From Acanthochlamys bracteata (lineage: Eukaryota; Streptophyta; Magnoliopsida; Pandanales; Velloziaceae), in the NCBI GenBank assembly GCA_019914995.1, contig CM034126.1:9553001-9617000 (forward strand): a stretch of 64,000 nt of DNA, written 5' to 3'. Shown here piece after piece: positions 23,997 through 37,600 of this stretch. The first letter of the stretch is position 1. Every line of letters begins with the position of its first letter. Below the pieces are notes generated by a model. That model searched no databases. It was not told where the DNA came from and was given only the letters and a program-made list of their open reading frames with translations. Made by a program: the position numbers and the translations under genes.

Positions 23997-26900
23997 ATGG
24001 ATCCAAATAAATCTGAAGAGAATCAAAATGCTCCTGCTGAAGTTAAGAGGAACAATTCAACAGCCAAGCTTAGTAATTTTGGGAGCTTCAACAAGGACAT
24101 GTACCTGAGAGCTGACATGCTTGATCTCAAGAACTTGGATATCCAACTTGAGAAGAAACTGTCGAGAGTTTGGACTCAGAATTGGGCAAGAAGGCGCAAG
24201 GAAGAATGGGAGATCGACTTGTCGAAGCTAGATATAAGGAACATGATCGCAAAGGGGAGCTTTGGTACTGTGTATCGTGGCATTCTTGATGGGCGAGAAG
24301 TTGCAGGTATAGATTTTTATCCTTGTTTATGTTGCAAATGATTTTTTTTGTTTGTTCAACTATATACTCATTCTTCATCTATTGTTTAATGCTGCCCCAT
24401 CTACGTGCATATATACATATGTGATATACAAAGAACAGTGATAAAGATGAACTAGGTTATTGGTTTAGAAACAATTATTGCATATCTGCTCTATCGTTTT
24501 GAGTTTCAGAAGAACTGCCATTGTAAGAATCGCGACCCTAGAATGCTTCAGTGCCATTCCTATAACTACCAATAAGAAAAGATCAATAGAAATTAGTTTT
24601 TTTAAGAATGGTTTTCCCTTTTGGCGATAGCTTTTCTAGCTTTTTATGTATTCATCTTTTACATGGGCGTTAGAATGCTCAACAAATGCTGTAAGTTATC
24701 AATGATATTGTGTGCATTTACTAAAGCTTACAATATTTTAACTCAGAAAAAGTTTGGTGTATAATCATTATATTTTGAAGGGTAAGTATCACCATATACC
24801 ATCAAGTTTGAGTTCATTTTAAAATTAGCACTACGGTTTCAAATCTTCTTTCGTAGCATACCACTTATGCTTATCTTATTCTAAATATATTAGAGGCAAC
24901 GCCCGTTATCACCAAAAAAGAAAAAAGCATACCACTTATGCTGAACGCATCAAAGCTTTTTTTTAATATTCTAAAAGCATAGTTTATTATTTTTAATACA
25001 TATATTCTTATTTAGAAAATGTATTTAAGTAAAGCAAGCCAGCCATTCTCCTGCAATAGGGAAGAAAAGTAAGAGCAAAGGAATCAGGTTTTTGTTTATA
25101 CCTGGACAGGTAGTCTGAGCTCATGCATTGTACAGGATTTTATATACCAATTCTAAATAGTAATAGTATAGTAAATGTAGATGGAGGCGATTTTCTTAAT
25201 TCTTACTTCTTGCATTTGCTGAACTCCTTTTAGTATTAGTAAGTAATTAAAATATTTTATTTATAGAGTAGTATGTTGGTTGTATTCAGAGTGAAAAAGG
25301 CTTTAAACAGGATACAATGTTGCATAAGAGAAGTGCTTGTGCTTTTAATAATTATATTTTGTTAGATTGGTTTTCAACAGTGGAAGGATTCTCTTTTCTT
25401 GCCAATTGCTTGAAACCTGTATCTGGAAGGAGAAAAGAACTCAGAACAACCATAGTCTCATCAACTGCAATCTCATTAATGGCAAAGCTAACAAATGGAT
25501 TTATGAATCCAAATAACATCTCCCTTGAGACTGGGTAATTTGAGAACATGAACTATGAATGCTCAATTCACAGAAACAAAAGCTCTCCAGAGACCTGGAT
25601 CGGACCTTGTAGAGTGTAGCAACAACGAATAAAGATTCGTTTATAAGACGATCATGATAGAAATTTTTAACATGGCAAGCAGTGGAGATGTTTGACCAAC
25701 AACCTCACAAAGTCCTTTTGATTGGCCAGTGGGTGCTAGAGTTCCAGTACCTATAATCTCAACATCAAAGGAAAGATGAGAGCATTGTTCACAGTGAAGG
25801 GAGTCAAGGTCCAATGAGAATGAACTAAAATTTTCATGGAATTTATAAAGAGGGAGATGGTGGGGAATGATAATTCAGCTGCAAATGAGTTGTTGAATGT
25901 GTTGTAAATTAAGGAGGCGCCGCCAAATCCATCGACAATGAGTCGCCCCTCCTGAAAGAAGAAATCACCCTACAGCCGTAATTAGAGATTAACAAAGATA
26001 ATTATAATTTTTCATAAATCTTTACTAAAAGCATTTCTTGAAATAAAATATATTTATTGAGCTGTTATATTTTAAATAAGAAATCATTTTTTAAATCAAT
26101 GAATATAAAAGGTATGTGATGAAAAAAGCGAGTAACTTTAGTGGTATAATGAAAGATTTCAAACTTAAGTGGTAATGTCGAAAAGAACCCACAACTTAAA
26201 AGGTATTTTTTGATATTTACCCAGATTTTTATTTATAGTGAAGCTGATGGATTGGGGAGAGGATGGGTTTGTGACTGATAGAGAGATTGCTGAACTCCGT
26301 GCATCCTTCAATCAGGAGGTTGCCGTGTGGCATAAGCTCGATCATGTCAATGTTACAAAGGTTAGACTTTCCTCATGTCAGTGATTCTGTTATTTTCCTC
26401 ATAAGTAGTCATACATTAAAACTTATATCCTCATTATACTTGCTTCAACATTAGCAATCTGACCTCGATTCAGTATTTTCTTTTTTAACTTTAGTATGAT
26501 GTTGACAGTTTATTGGGGCGTCAATGGGAACTACGGACCTTAAGATACCCCATCCCAATGGTGATAATTCCTTTCCACCCCGAGCATGTTGTCTTGTTGT
26601 TGAGTATGTTCCAGGCGGCACTTTGAAGAAGTTTCTGATAAGGCACAGCGTAAAAAAGCTTCCTTATAAAGTTGTAATTCAGCTTGCATTGGATTTGTCT
26701 AGAGGGTGAGAATCTTTCATCTATTAGTTTATTTTTCCTTGGTAAGCATTTCATTCACAGCCATTTTATTTCATTGAAATTGCAGTTTGAGTTATCTCCA
26801 TTCCAAAAATATTGCGCATCGAGACGTGAAAACAGAAAACATGCTTTTGGATTCCCGTCAAAACCTGAAGATTGCTGATTTTGGGGTAGCCCGTGTCGAG

Positions 26901-27642
26901 GCTCAGAATCCCAAGGACATGACTGGTGAAACAGGAACCTTAGGATACATGGCTCCAGAGGTACGTCTTTCTCTTTTAAGCACAGTAGTTATTGTAGCAT
27001 TGCCATAGTAGTATGTAAACTTTTGCCTTTCATGTTCTCCATAGCTTGAACTTTCATATATATCTTCAACCTTTGATAGAGATTTAGTGTTGAAATGTAC
27101 AGGTTATTCAAGGCAAGCCCTATGATAAAAGATGTGATGTGTACAGTTTTGGTATTTGCTTGTGGGAGAGTTACTGCTGCGACATGCCATATCGTAACCT
27201 AAGCTTTGCTGAAGTTTCATCTGCCGTAGTTCGCCAGGTAGATCATTTTTTGTTGCAAAATTAATTTGTTAGTCTGTGCTTTGTGTTTGTGTATTCATAT
27301 ATGATATTTGATTGACTTTGATCTTACTTGCTTTGAATTTTGATCTTCACATGTTTACTGCAAAGTGGTAGCATATAATTCATGTACATGTATATCTAAA
27401 TCGAAAGGATCTGATTATCTAAACCATATGTGCAGAATTTAAGGCCAGAAATTCCGAGGTGTTGCCCTAGCGCTCTTGCAAATATTATGAGGAGGTGTTG
27501 GGATGCTAATCCAGACAAGCGTCCAGATATGAGTGAGGTTGTAAGGTTGTTAGAGGCAATTGATACCAGCAAAGGAGGAGGGATGATACCTGAAGATCAG
27601 GCTGTTGGGTGCTTTTGTTTTACCCCAGCTCGCGGGCCATGA
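23997..27642 (+). CDS. Raf-like (MAPKKK C-group) serine/threonine protein kinase
   Basis: Soluble protein kinase of the plant Raf-like C-group, close to Arabidopsis At4g14780/At3g22750. Its relatives CBC1/CBC2 act in guard-cell light and CO2 signalling; whether that role applies here is inference. Exons: 23997-24306, 26239-26360, 26509-26705, 26786-26960, 27103-27237, 27436-27642. All are GT-AG with matching phases; 1146 nt gives 381 residues. The N-terminal part (about 75 residues) holds DMYLRADMLDLKNLDIQLEK. The kinase domain has GSFGTVYRG (glycine loop), VA-VKLMDW (ATP-site Lys split by intron 1), HRDVKTENML (catalytic loop), DFGVAR, GTLGYMAPE and CDVYSFGICLWE. The C-terminus GGGMIPEDQ and GCFCF is a hallmark of this clade. 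Start: first ATG after an in-frame TGA. Intron 1 is unusually long at 1.9 kb. The gene looks intact. Confidence 0.96.
25350..25950 (-). other. Antisense gene-like fragment inside kinase intron 1
   Basis: The minus strand of intron 1 has short protein-like readings, unlike ordinary AT-rich intron. One at 25549-25352 includes INPFVSFAINEIAVDETMVV. Another, near 25800-25690, includes CSHLSFDVEIIGTGTLAPTG. Frame changes and stops separate them. I do not recognise the family. It may be a captured or retrotransposed fragment of an unrelated gene. Confidence 0.35.
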
Positions 27643-28539
27643 TCTTTGTTTTTCTTGCACATCTGTGATATGGTTTCTGGACAGTCGTATAAGAATTGTT
27701 TCCTATTCCTGTTGAATTTCTTTGAAACTTACAGTATATTGAGTGCTGTTATTGCTAATGTTTGGCTCTCTATCTCTTTGGTTAGGCTCTCCAAAATTTT
27801 ATCCACCGTAATGTTTCATAGCTATCTGTCATTCATTTTACGTTGCACATTGGAAGCAAGTTACACAAGGATCATATTGAGGTAGCATCTGTAGCCATCT
27901 CCCGTGTCTCCTGTATCTGGCAAGGTTTTATTGTCTAGAAAAGAAATCTTGGACGATTCTCTCATATTTTCATAGGTCAATCGTGATGCTGGTGGCTGGT
28001 GAACCTTTTCCGAGGATCATCTGATAGATCAAATATACTGGTCTAAGCACTTGCATTCTTTTAGATCCTTGTAATTGCTTCAGAAAACATATTATTCTGC
28101 TTCTCAAAAACACTGCCATAAGAGAAAATAGAATGTTCCAAAGCGTTTTGGTTTGGATAAAAGTTATCTGCTGTATGCTTTACCGTAATGTGTTCCAGGA
28201 CGACAAGACTTCCACGCTGTTAATCACTCAGCAAATTCCTTGATCATGAAGTGATACTCCGCCAAACTTGATAACAATGGATCTCACAATTGCAAGATAC
28301 ATTCTCATCTTTAGTCAGCTTTGTGTCTTCTTTGGTAATATAAGTATCATCCTGATCAAAACTTTAGCCAAATGCTAATGTCTAGCAAGTATGCAGCCTC
28401 AATGTTTGTAGTTAAATGTTTGTACGACTATCTTAATTGAAGTTATGGAGAAGGTTTTCTCATCCGCTGTGACAAGGATTTGATGTCATCCTATAAAATG
28501 ATATAAAAGCTACCAGATTGACAAGTGCGACAGATTCTA
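27643..28539. other. Kinase 3' UTR and spacer
   Basis: T-rich sequence after the kinase stop, consistent with a 3' UTR for the first few hundred bases. No gene is recognised up to the PPR pseudogene stop. Confidence 0.4.
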
Positions 28540-30727
28540 CTACCAAAAATCTTCAGAAGAACAGACCCCTTCATGGAAGTTATGGATGTGGTTATTATCC
28601 GCTACTGAAATTTCTCGGCCATAGATCGCAGAGATGTATTTTATGAAGGAACGACAATCCAGACAAATTCTCAGGTTCTTATTAACAGGGGTTGATGTAA
28701 AGGAGTCGTCCTTATAAGCCGAAATGCTACAGCCACCTTTCACTGTGCCTATTCGGAAGAAATTCCTTTCTGATACATCAACATCAAGTAACACATAATT
28801 CAATCAGGTATACAACCTCCTGCTGCAAGTTTATCAACAACCTGTTCAAGCAATTTAGATATCTGAGCCAGTGAGATGAGACAATCATTGGATGCAAACT
28901 CATGAAGGGCTCCATCAACCTCAATTGAGCAGCAACCACTGAACTTCTTAACCCCTTTTTGTTCTAAGCTCAATCTCACCTTAGCAACATCCTTCCATCT
29001 TCCTTTGATGGACAGAGCTATCCGTATGTTCCCCATATAACTTCATTTGGTTCAATTGGTATGTTCTCAATCAGCTTGCAAGCTTCTTTTAGCAATCCAG
29101 GACATCCTAGAAGGTCCACTATGCAACCACAGTGACAACTTGCTACTCCACAGCTTGTAGCCATTGATTCAAAGAACTTGCAGCCATCTTCCACCAATCC
29201 ACCATGGCTGCATGCAGTCAACACTGCCATAAACACTATTGCGTCTGGCTTCCTTGCTTAATCATTTCAATACCCTAAGTCTGTTTCCCATTTCCTACAG
29301 CAGGAAAAGCTTCAATCACTGCTATCCTAGCTGAAACATCTTTGACCTTAATTTCATTGAACAGCTTTTGTATAGTGCGTTTTGGATTCTCTACATCTAG
29401 TGAACCTATCAACGAAAGCTGCGCTCAGCTTAACATCTGAAGATAATTCCTTGTTCTTGATATATGCTATTTGGCAAGATGGAGAGAGCCTAGATGACCC
29501 ACATAAGCGGAATCATGTGCCATATAACTTATCAGGTTTTAGTCCAGAATTCTGCATTGCCATGAAAGCACCAATTGCTTCATCAAACAAACTCGCTTGA
29601 AGGAAGCATCAATCAGGGTGTTCCAGGTTACAAGATTTCTCTCTGGCATTACATCAAAGTTGCTCTTAGCATACCAAATAACCATTCTGGATCCAACAAT
29701 AAGCGCATTCCAGGATACAGCTTCTTGTCATTCATCATCTCAAACAGACCACAGGCGGGATCTAGCTCCCCACCAAATTTCATATGCATGCTTATGATAG
29801 TAACTAATGCTATAAAAAACACTCTCGTAAAATGTGACTGCAAAATCTCCAGTTCTTGCATCCCCTACTTGTGCAGATGCACTGATTTCCGGTCTTATAT
29901 CAGAGAGAAGCATTTGATTGAACATTGCGAGTGACTCCTTCACCATTCCTCGGCGTGTATAGTTCAATATCATTGTGTTTCAAAGGAATATGTTCCATTC
30001 AGAGCACTCATTAGATAGTTTCTCCATTGCCCTCCGCGGCATCACATTTCATGTACATGTCTACAAGGGAATTTACAAGCACTGCAACTAAATGTAATAC
30101 ACTCCTCTGAAATATAAACATGAATCCTTCCACTCAAAACAGAATTCTGCAGTTTGGCACAACCAGAGACCACACAAGCCATTGTGACAATGAAGCAAAA
30201 TCTCAAGTGTCCCAACCTTTTTATCAAATACATATTAACTGCTTCCTTGGGTCATCTCCACTAGCATATCCACCAATCAAACTCGTCCATGATACAACAT
30301 CTCCTTCATTAATTCCATCATACCCCCTTTGGACAGACCATATCTCCGATTTCAGCATACGAATGTGTCAATGAATTGCACAAATAAAGGTCATTACCGA
30401 CTTTGTCACCGAATTTAGTCAGCAGTCCATTTTCTGCGAACCGAACTGAGCGGAAACCTCTGAGAATTGAATTGTAGGTAAACTGGTGACATTCGGGTAC
30501 CTAACTCAAGAAGGTGAAAGATTTTAAAGCGTAGTCCAAAGATTGCAATGAAGGTATTCAACGATATACGACAATGAGCTATTGCACAGGGTTCTGATCT
30601 TCACAATTGCAGAACTAGTGACAACAATGCGTGGGTTTGTTTTGAGTTGCTGGAAATCTGTTTGCAGATGAAGAAGATTTTGATGAAAAAGAAGGAATTG
30701 AGCGCGGGTGAGTTGATGGTTTGGCAT
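28540..30727 (-). pseudogene. DYW-type pentatricopeptide repeat (PPR) pseudogene
   Basis: Minus-strand readings in changing frames follow a PLS-class PPR from end to end. A Ser/Thr/Leu-rich start lies at 30727. PPR pieces follow, such as ACAKLQNSVL.GRIHVYISEE at about 30190-30110 and MILNYTRRGMVKESLAMFNQ at 29973. The E domain is near 29236-29030 (VLTACSHGGLVEDGCKFF, VDLLG, IENIPIEPNEVIWG), E+ at 29036-28800 (GVKKFSGCCSIEVDG), and DYW at 28800-28540 ending CSSEDFW. In the DYW part the zinc residues are damaged: the expected HSE is missing and DCH reads DCR. Several internal stops and frame changes rule out a full product. Intact relatives are organelle C-to-U RNA editing factors. Confidence 0.8.
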
Positions 30728-31632
30728 GGTTGTGGAAGGAGAAGAGTGGGAAGGAGCAAAAGCTATGCTCTCATTGCCTCATAGTGGAGTTTGATCTGTT
30801 TTGTGTTTGTGTTTTTGGAGTAGAGATAGAGATTGATGCAGAACAACAAAGAGAATTGTATAACTTGTGTTTTTCATTTGTCAATCAATTACATCTTTTG
30901 TGTCAATTTTCTGGTTGGGATCTTACTTTGAATGTTTGGTCTACAAGAGCTCGTAATCTGTCTAGTTTATAAAACTCTAAAGGCACTTATATCTGCAACT
31001 CATAACTCAACAACGTACAGTTGTTTCAGCTATGAACATAAACAAGTAACAGCAACCAGTTTAATTTAATATCCTTATATTTGAATCACATGACTGACAC
31101 TTGTGTTACAAGTTCTCAATGGTGGTGAAAAATTGGACAAATTCCTGAGATTGCTGGATCTTGTTTTCATATGTCATAAAAGAACAAGGTGAACGTTGTG
31201 CTATCGCAGGTATGCAACAAAATACTTGATGCTTGTTCAAAAAATAGAGAAAGTAAATTGGCGAAGGATCAACCAAGCTCGAAATATACAGTTCATATTT
31301 TGTATTGATACATTGTCCGTTGCCATATAAATTCCACCTGAAATTCCATGTTAGAATGGAAGTGCTCCAAACTGGGAATAAAAAGGAAACCACAGAGAGA
31401 TAGAGAGCTTCTATGTAACTGGGAATAAAAAGGAAACCACACAGAGATGTCAATTGCATATGCTGCCAAAGTAAAATTGACCTTTTTACTGATGGTGCAT
31501 GCTATAAAGTAGTTTTGCATGCATTTTTGTTTTTCAGAAGCATCTGGAAGGTTGCTTCTGATGAATAAAACTAGATTTACGCTTTTCAGGAATGTATACC
31601 AATAACAAAGTGGCTTTAGTTGATGGGGGCAT
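30728..31632. other. Spacer with the SUV3 3' UTR
   Basis: The right part lies directly after the SUV3 stop on the minus strand and should contain its 3' UTR. The left part is the upstream flank of the PPR pseudogene. No other gene is seen. Confidence 0.4.
31371..31447. repeat. Short tandem duplication downstream of SUV3
   Basis: ACTGGGAATAAAAAGGAAAC and CACAGAGAGAT occur at about 31371 and again, nearly identical, at about 31417, a 46-bp period. Confidence 0.75.
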
Positions 31633-34600
31633 CTATCTGGTGGTGAAATGAGCCAACAATTTCTGTTGCCAAAGACTTGGATTTTGCTGGCGGGCACCCC
31701 CCACATGCCCCTGCCAACCTAGTCTCTCCAGAAACTCCTCGATCAATCTGAAAACAGAGCAAAATCAGTCTATCCAATTGAAGGCAGGAAAGGTATGCAC
31801 GTAAGTCTGAGGATTAAGAACTCACAAGCTGCATATTGCCTTCTGAGATGCTGCCAATCCACGATCTGGGAAAGAATCCTCATACTGCAAGCTCAGCCAA
31901 ACATAAAGATCCAGCACCTAAAGTTAAATGTGGGATCAAATAACTAAATACAAGGAACTCTACTGACAGGATACCAAGAAACAAATCGTCTATATAATGT
32001 GGGGAACATGATCGTTAAAATCCCGATTTAAATTTTAAAATCTTACGATTTTACACCAACAAAACGATCCTACTTGATACAAGATCCCGATGTTACTTCT
32101 AATCTGTAAGATTCCGATTTTACTTGCGATCTTACAATTTCAGTTTATAAGAAATTTTTATGAATCGGAAGAGCTATCGAGGATTTTGAGCGAAGTTGGA
32201 ATAGCTAAAAAAAATCAATTGTTCGTTTGTAGTGGATACAGTTGTGTTTGGTTTATTTTGTGAGGGATTTATTGTGAGAGCAAAATATTTTCTATATGGT
32301 GATATTTTGGATTATATTTTTTCTCTTTACTTTAAATAAAGATGATTGCTTGATGCTTAATTAATTGATTACATAAGAAATTGAATTTTCTAAATATGAT
32401 ATAACTATATAAGTGTATATTTATAAAATAATGACATAATATGTAAAGATATTGTGATAATAAACTAAATAAATATAAGAAATTGTTAAAGATATAGTTT
32501 ATCTGAACCACAAATATAAAAATTATTAATTTATTATATTAAGATAAAATATAAGAAAATTTATGTTTTTAATTTTCAGCAATTTTAATAAGTACTATCT
32601 AAATATTAAAAGTATTAAATAATTTTATAAAAGCATTAAATAATTTTCGATAAGTAAGATCTTACTATCTTACTTAAAATTCCGATTTTACGATCCTACA
32701 CAAGCAAAACGATCCTACATAAAATTCCGATCCTGACAACCTTGGTGAGGAAAGTCTCAAAAGATTTGGAATAATATCAGCATACCCACTGCATTTGCTT
32801 ACATGCTCAAAATACAAAAAGCCCTAAAGTGTTCTATATTGAAAACTTCCGAGATTATGTGGACAGATACCATGACTTGTCTGCATTGAAATAATTACAG
32901 ACATCCTTTGTACATATAATGGAGTATATCTACTGATCACAAAAAACAAAAACTATACACATTATTGTATCTAAAAATATTACCTTGTGAATGGACTCAA
33001 GCTCCTTCATTGAATTGTGGGATTTTGGCACCTTAAGACTCCCAGGTGTAAAAATTTCATTAAGTCGAACAAGACCTTTCTTTGCATAATTTTCTGCAAA
33101 CTACATCCAAAAATAGGTAGGTCAGTCTCTATATAATAAATAAACTACTTTCGAGGAAAATGTACCCTCACCTGTATTAGTCCCTGGGCAGAGATGTCAT
33201 CATCCATGTCAACTGGACTATATAGAAAAATATGAGTAAATAGTTTCAGAAGAAGTTGATGGATGACATTGCATAATGTATCATAATTAACAATGTATAC
33301 CTTAGACAAAATAAGTATTTGTCATACAAGTCGAGAGGCAATTCATCCACAATAGCTGCGACTTTCTGCTAAAACCCATCATTGTAGTAAGCAGAAAATG
33401 CAATGAATTTTAAAATTTCATGAATAGTGTACAGTGTCTTTCTATTCCTGATGTTCGCTAGTTCACAGAATCTCCAAAACACAGAACCTAAAAGACTGAT
33501 CATGTAAGACACACTTGCAAGAGTCAGATTTTACAGGTGTTAGTAACCAACAAGATCCTAAAAGTAGGGACATCTGCTTACTATGGCCTTACCATTTTTC
33601 TCAAACCAGTACCAATCAGCACGGGAGGGGAAAAAAGAAAAAAAAAAACAAGACAATGTTCTTAAGTTGGTAAATTAGTTACAAATCCATTTAAGTAGTA
33701 ATGCTGACAACTTCACTTCAGAGGAACTTACTTAGTAGGAAAATGGAGGAATTCATGAAAGAAATGTATACCAGCATTGCATCACAGTCAGCAATGAAAT
33801 AGTCTGGAGAAAGCTTTGCATTGTCCAGGAATTTTTCCTGCATAAATTGATATTTAATATTTGGATTAATTAGCACAGCTAAAATGAAAATCTAGTGCAT
33901 TAGCCTTTAGTAATAATAAAAATAAGTTTTAGAAAGACATTAAGGACAGCAGATAGTATATCCTAGCCAGAAAAAGAACTGTATAGAAATTTCACAAAGC
34001 CAAGGGAGCTATAAATGGATGTAATGGTAAGTAAATTGATTCCAGTACACGCATATATCTGTTTAGAAGTATTAACTGGGATTCAGAGATACCATCAACT
34101 TCAGTTAATTAGATCAACCTTTAACCAAAAACATCATTCAGAAACTATGTACAGCCAGATATTGAATTCTATCAAATATGGGTACGAATTCTGTCTGCAT
34201 GCAGCTAACACCTCCTAGTTTATCATCCCAAATTTTGTAAAAACAAAATTTTGTACTCAATAAGCATCTAGTTGACCTGTTAAATCCATCTGGTTGATTA
34301 ATCAATACAAGAGTCATCCAAATGTAGGAGGAAGTTATAATATATGAATGCTACAGGAATACACCAGTTTTATCATGTATGCAGTTATGAAGGTACTGTT
34401 CTAAAAGCTTCATGGGGGTAGGAAGGAAGAATGGAGAAATAACACACAGTTAGTAAGCAGCTAAGCCTTACTGTAGCATATATTCTTCAATTTTCAAGAA
34501 CAGGCAGCTAGAGCTGGAAAGAAAATGGTTGTACAGTCTGAATCAAATATATCTTACCAGTATAGGGTGGAAACAAGTTGTCGAATGCAGTCGTGAATAC

Positions 34601-37600
34601 AATGATAAGAGGTCAAATGTTGGGAATAGCCCAGCACGCTGCATTAGAGGATAGTGTAAATGTTAATATTCATGGTACTTACACCATCTGGGCAAATAAT
34701 TATCACTTTGCAAATAAAGCAAATCATCCCATTAGATCCAAGTCAGCAAATCTCACTTTCCAACAACAAATTGGGAGATGTAGTTTTAAAAAATCATCCA
34801 ATCTTCTATGTCAGAACAACCGTATAACCTCTCAAATTTATAGAAATACAATTACAAACAAAAGCATCTGCACAGAGTACATTTACTAAGAAATCAAAAT
34901 AGATGCAGCTACCTCCAGGAGAGGTGAAGGAGCAACCAGAGACGAATGAAGCAAAGGTAGATCTTCAGCATCTAAACAGGTAACTTCACCAATAGGAAAC
35001 TTAGAACCGTATCTCCCTGCCCTCCCTATAAAGGTTCAAATGTTTCCAGAAAACAAGTAACAAATCAGTAAGAAAATATCCAACCACTATCTCAATCTAG
35101 TGACTTCAAGATGCTAATACTACACACTCTAGAATGACCCTTCCTGAGCTACTATTGATATGCTCTTATAGCAAGGTGCGCTTACATTGCAAGAGATTAA
35201 GGAGAACAACATTTCTATGTTTGGAACATGAATATGCAGATAGGCTATCCTTTTGTCATACATTACAAACAAAAGATAACTAAAAGATAATATACTGAAC
35301 AAATAACAGCAAAGGTAAATTTAGCGCTACCTGCATGGAGCTTTACCACCAAAATGGAGGTATATGAGATATCACTAGGAGTATGGCAGAATTATTGGCT
35401 GAAATACAGAGTACAAATTACTGCATATTTGTTGAATATTCTCAAACAACACCCCAGCTTATCAGTTCTCAATGCAGAATACTGTACCATGTAGTCACTG
35501 TTAAGTTTTATAGATGTCAACATATTCGTGAAAAGGATAAGAAGAATTAACAAGTCTATGATCAGAACTTTCTCCATAAAAGACAACATGAAGCCTGAAT
35601 CTAAAAACTTGCTAGCGATACAAGCACGTCAAGTATATAACTAGACTACCTGCTATTTGTTTAATTTCTGGCACGCTGAGCTGTCGAGTTTGAAGACCAT
35701 CATATTTTGTCAATGTTGAGAAAATAATCCTAGCAATATTCAGATTAAGACCCATTCCAATAGCATCACTAGCTACCAGAACATCAAATTCGCTGCTTTC
35801 ATCATTGAACATAGAGGCCTGCATGCTTAAAAAAGCAGAATCTTCAGATAGTACCACTACTCTAAATAGCGTGTAGAGGCAGAAGGCGCTATAGGGTGCT
35901 ATTCTGGTGAAAGATTCTACAATTAAGACAGATAATTTCTTTTGAAACATCACCATATAAAGCAACCTCAAAAAATAGAAAACATGGACCACCCTCATGA
36001 CAATCGAAATACAAATGAGATAGTTAACCTACAATTACAGTATTACTAAATAAAAGTAGGTATAAACATGTTTAATATAGCAGTAAAGCACATCCCCAGA
36101 AGTACTAGGCAAAGAAATAGCAGCTGCCTCTGGATTTGTGGAAGCCAACAAAAACTACTATTCCAAGAAACTATATAAGAAACTTCAGTTCTAAGAAACC
36201 TCTATGGCATTTTATCAGAAGAACTACCTGCTTTGTTCGAGTTTCAGGTGGCAGTGAACCGTAAACCACAGAGCAGAGATGCTTCCCTCCATTTTCAATT
36301 TTTTTCTACATGAAAAATGACAAGGGAAGGCAAAAAATATAAAAACTAAAGTTCAAAGGGAATATCGAAGCATATTATAGAAATATCCAAAGGCGACATT
36401 TCTTCATCTACTTCAGCCTAGCTCCTACAATCAACTATCACAACTAGCAGCAACTATTTTACTTGCATTTTTCAATTATAGAAAAGATATGAAAATTAAA
36501 GAGGAGAGCAAATAATATCTAGAAATCAAACACTCAAGAAAGTATAAGCATAGAGATGGAGAGTTGCAGACTGGAGTCAAACAGTCAGGGGAGCCACCAC
36601 TTTTGAAGCATGAAACCTTAACCTAATTTATGAGAAATACTGCAAATATGCAACGATGTCTATGAACCTACGTGTTGGATAGGAGGTACTTTGTTTAATT
36701 AATGTCAAAATAGGAAGAGTTAACTAGTTCTGTATTATATAATAGATTATATATTATAGTAGAGACATGCAGTTGAATTTAGAGTACTGACCGGTCTAAT
36801 TCAACTATAATAGTGTTAGAACTTTTATTTGTTTTAGAATTTCTTAGAGATCAACTAATCTTCTATTTAAAGAGATGTAACTCTTATTTCAATTACCAAT
36901 GAATAAAAGTATGAGTTCTTAATCAAGAACAAGGAGGTTCAGACTATCTCGAACGAGTCAGAAGTTTGATAGGACCCCAATCTATTGAGGTCTACACTCT
37001 CCTGACGAGTCGGAGGTATAATACAACCTACAATCCTATCAGAACCTTGATACTAAGATTTGAAAAAGGAGCAGTTTCTGATCCAATAGGTAAGCAAATG
37101 GTTTTTTATGAGCTTTTACAAAGTAGTACAATAGAGATACTTTCTTCAGTAAAGGATCGTGGATAGTAGCATAGCATGGATGTTGATCATAGCTCTAATA
37201 GCAATGACAGTGAAAGACCAATCATAAAAGATTTAGAGATTAAGAAATCAATCTTAAAGCTTCAAACAATAAATGATGAAAAATCTCTCACATCTCTTTA
37301 CGGCCATTATTAGATATTCCTATAATCACATCATTTTCTGGATCACATGTCCTTCAATTAAACAAGTTTTGCAGAAAATTGACAATTCATCACCATCTAG
37401 ATCCTTAGCGTTTACCTATAGAATGGCATTGTGGAGTTCTTACCAACAATATAGAAAGAGAGAACATTATTTTAACCTTTAATTTATATATCTCACGACG
37501 TGAGAATGCAACAACACAATCCCCCTTCCGGATGTTGGAGAAAGACCCAAGTGGAACTTCCAATGGCACTAAAGGGGAGAGTCTCTCATAATATTGTACC

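Noticed and set aside
31106-31706. Overlapping open frames of 117 and 137 codons on the minus strand as a separate gene.
   Set aside because: They overlap the last SUV3 exon in the wrong frame and its 3' UTR, and the internal 46-bp duplication gives them repeated sequence.
37273-37482. A 69-codon plus-strand frame near SUV3 exon 6 as retrotransposon coding sequence.
   Set aside because: It lacks any gag or pol motif and runs antisense into a SUV3 exon.
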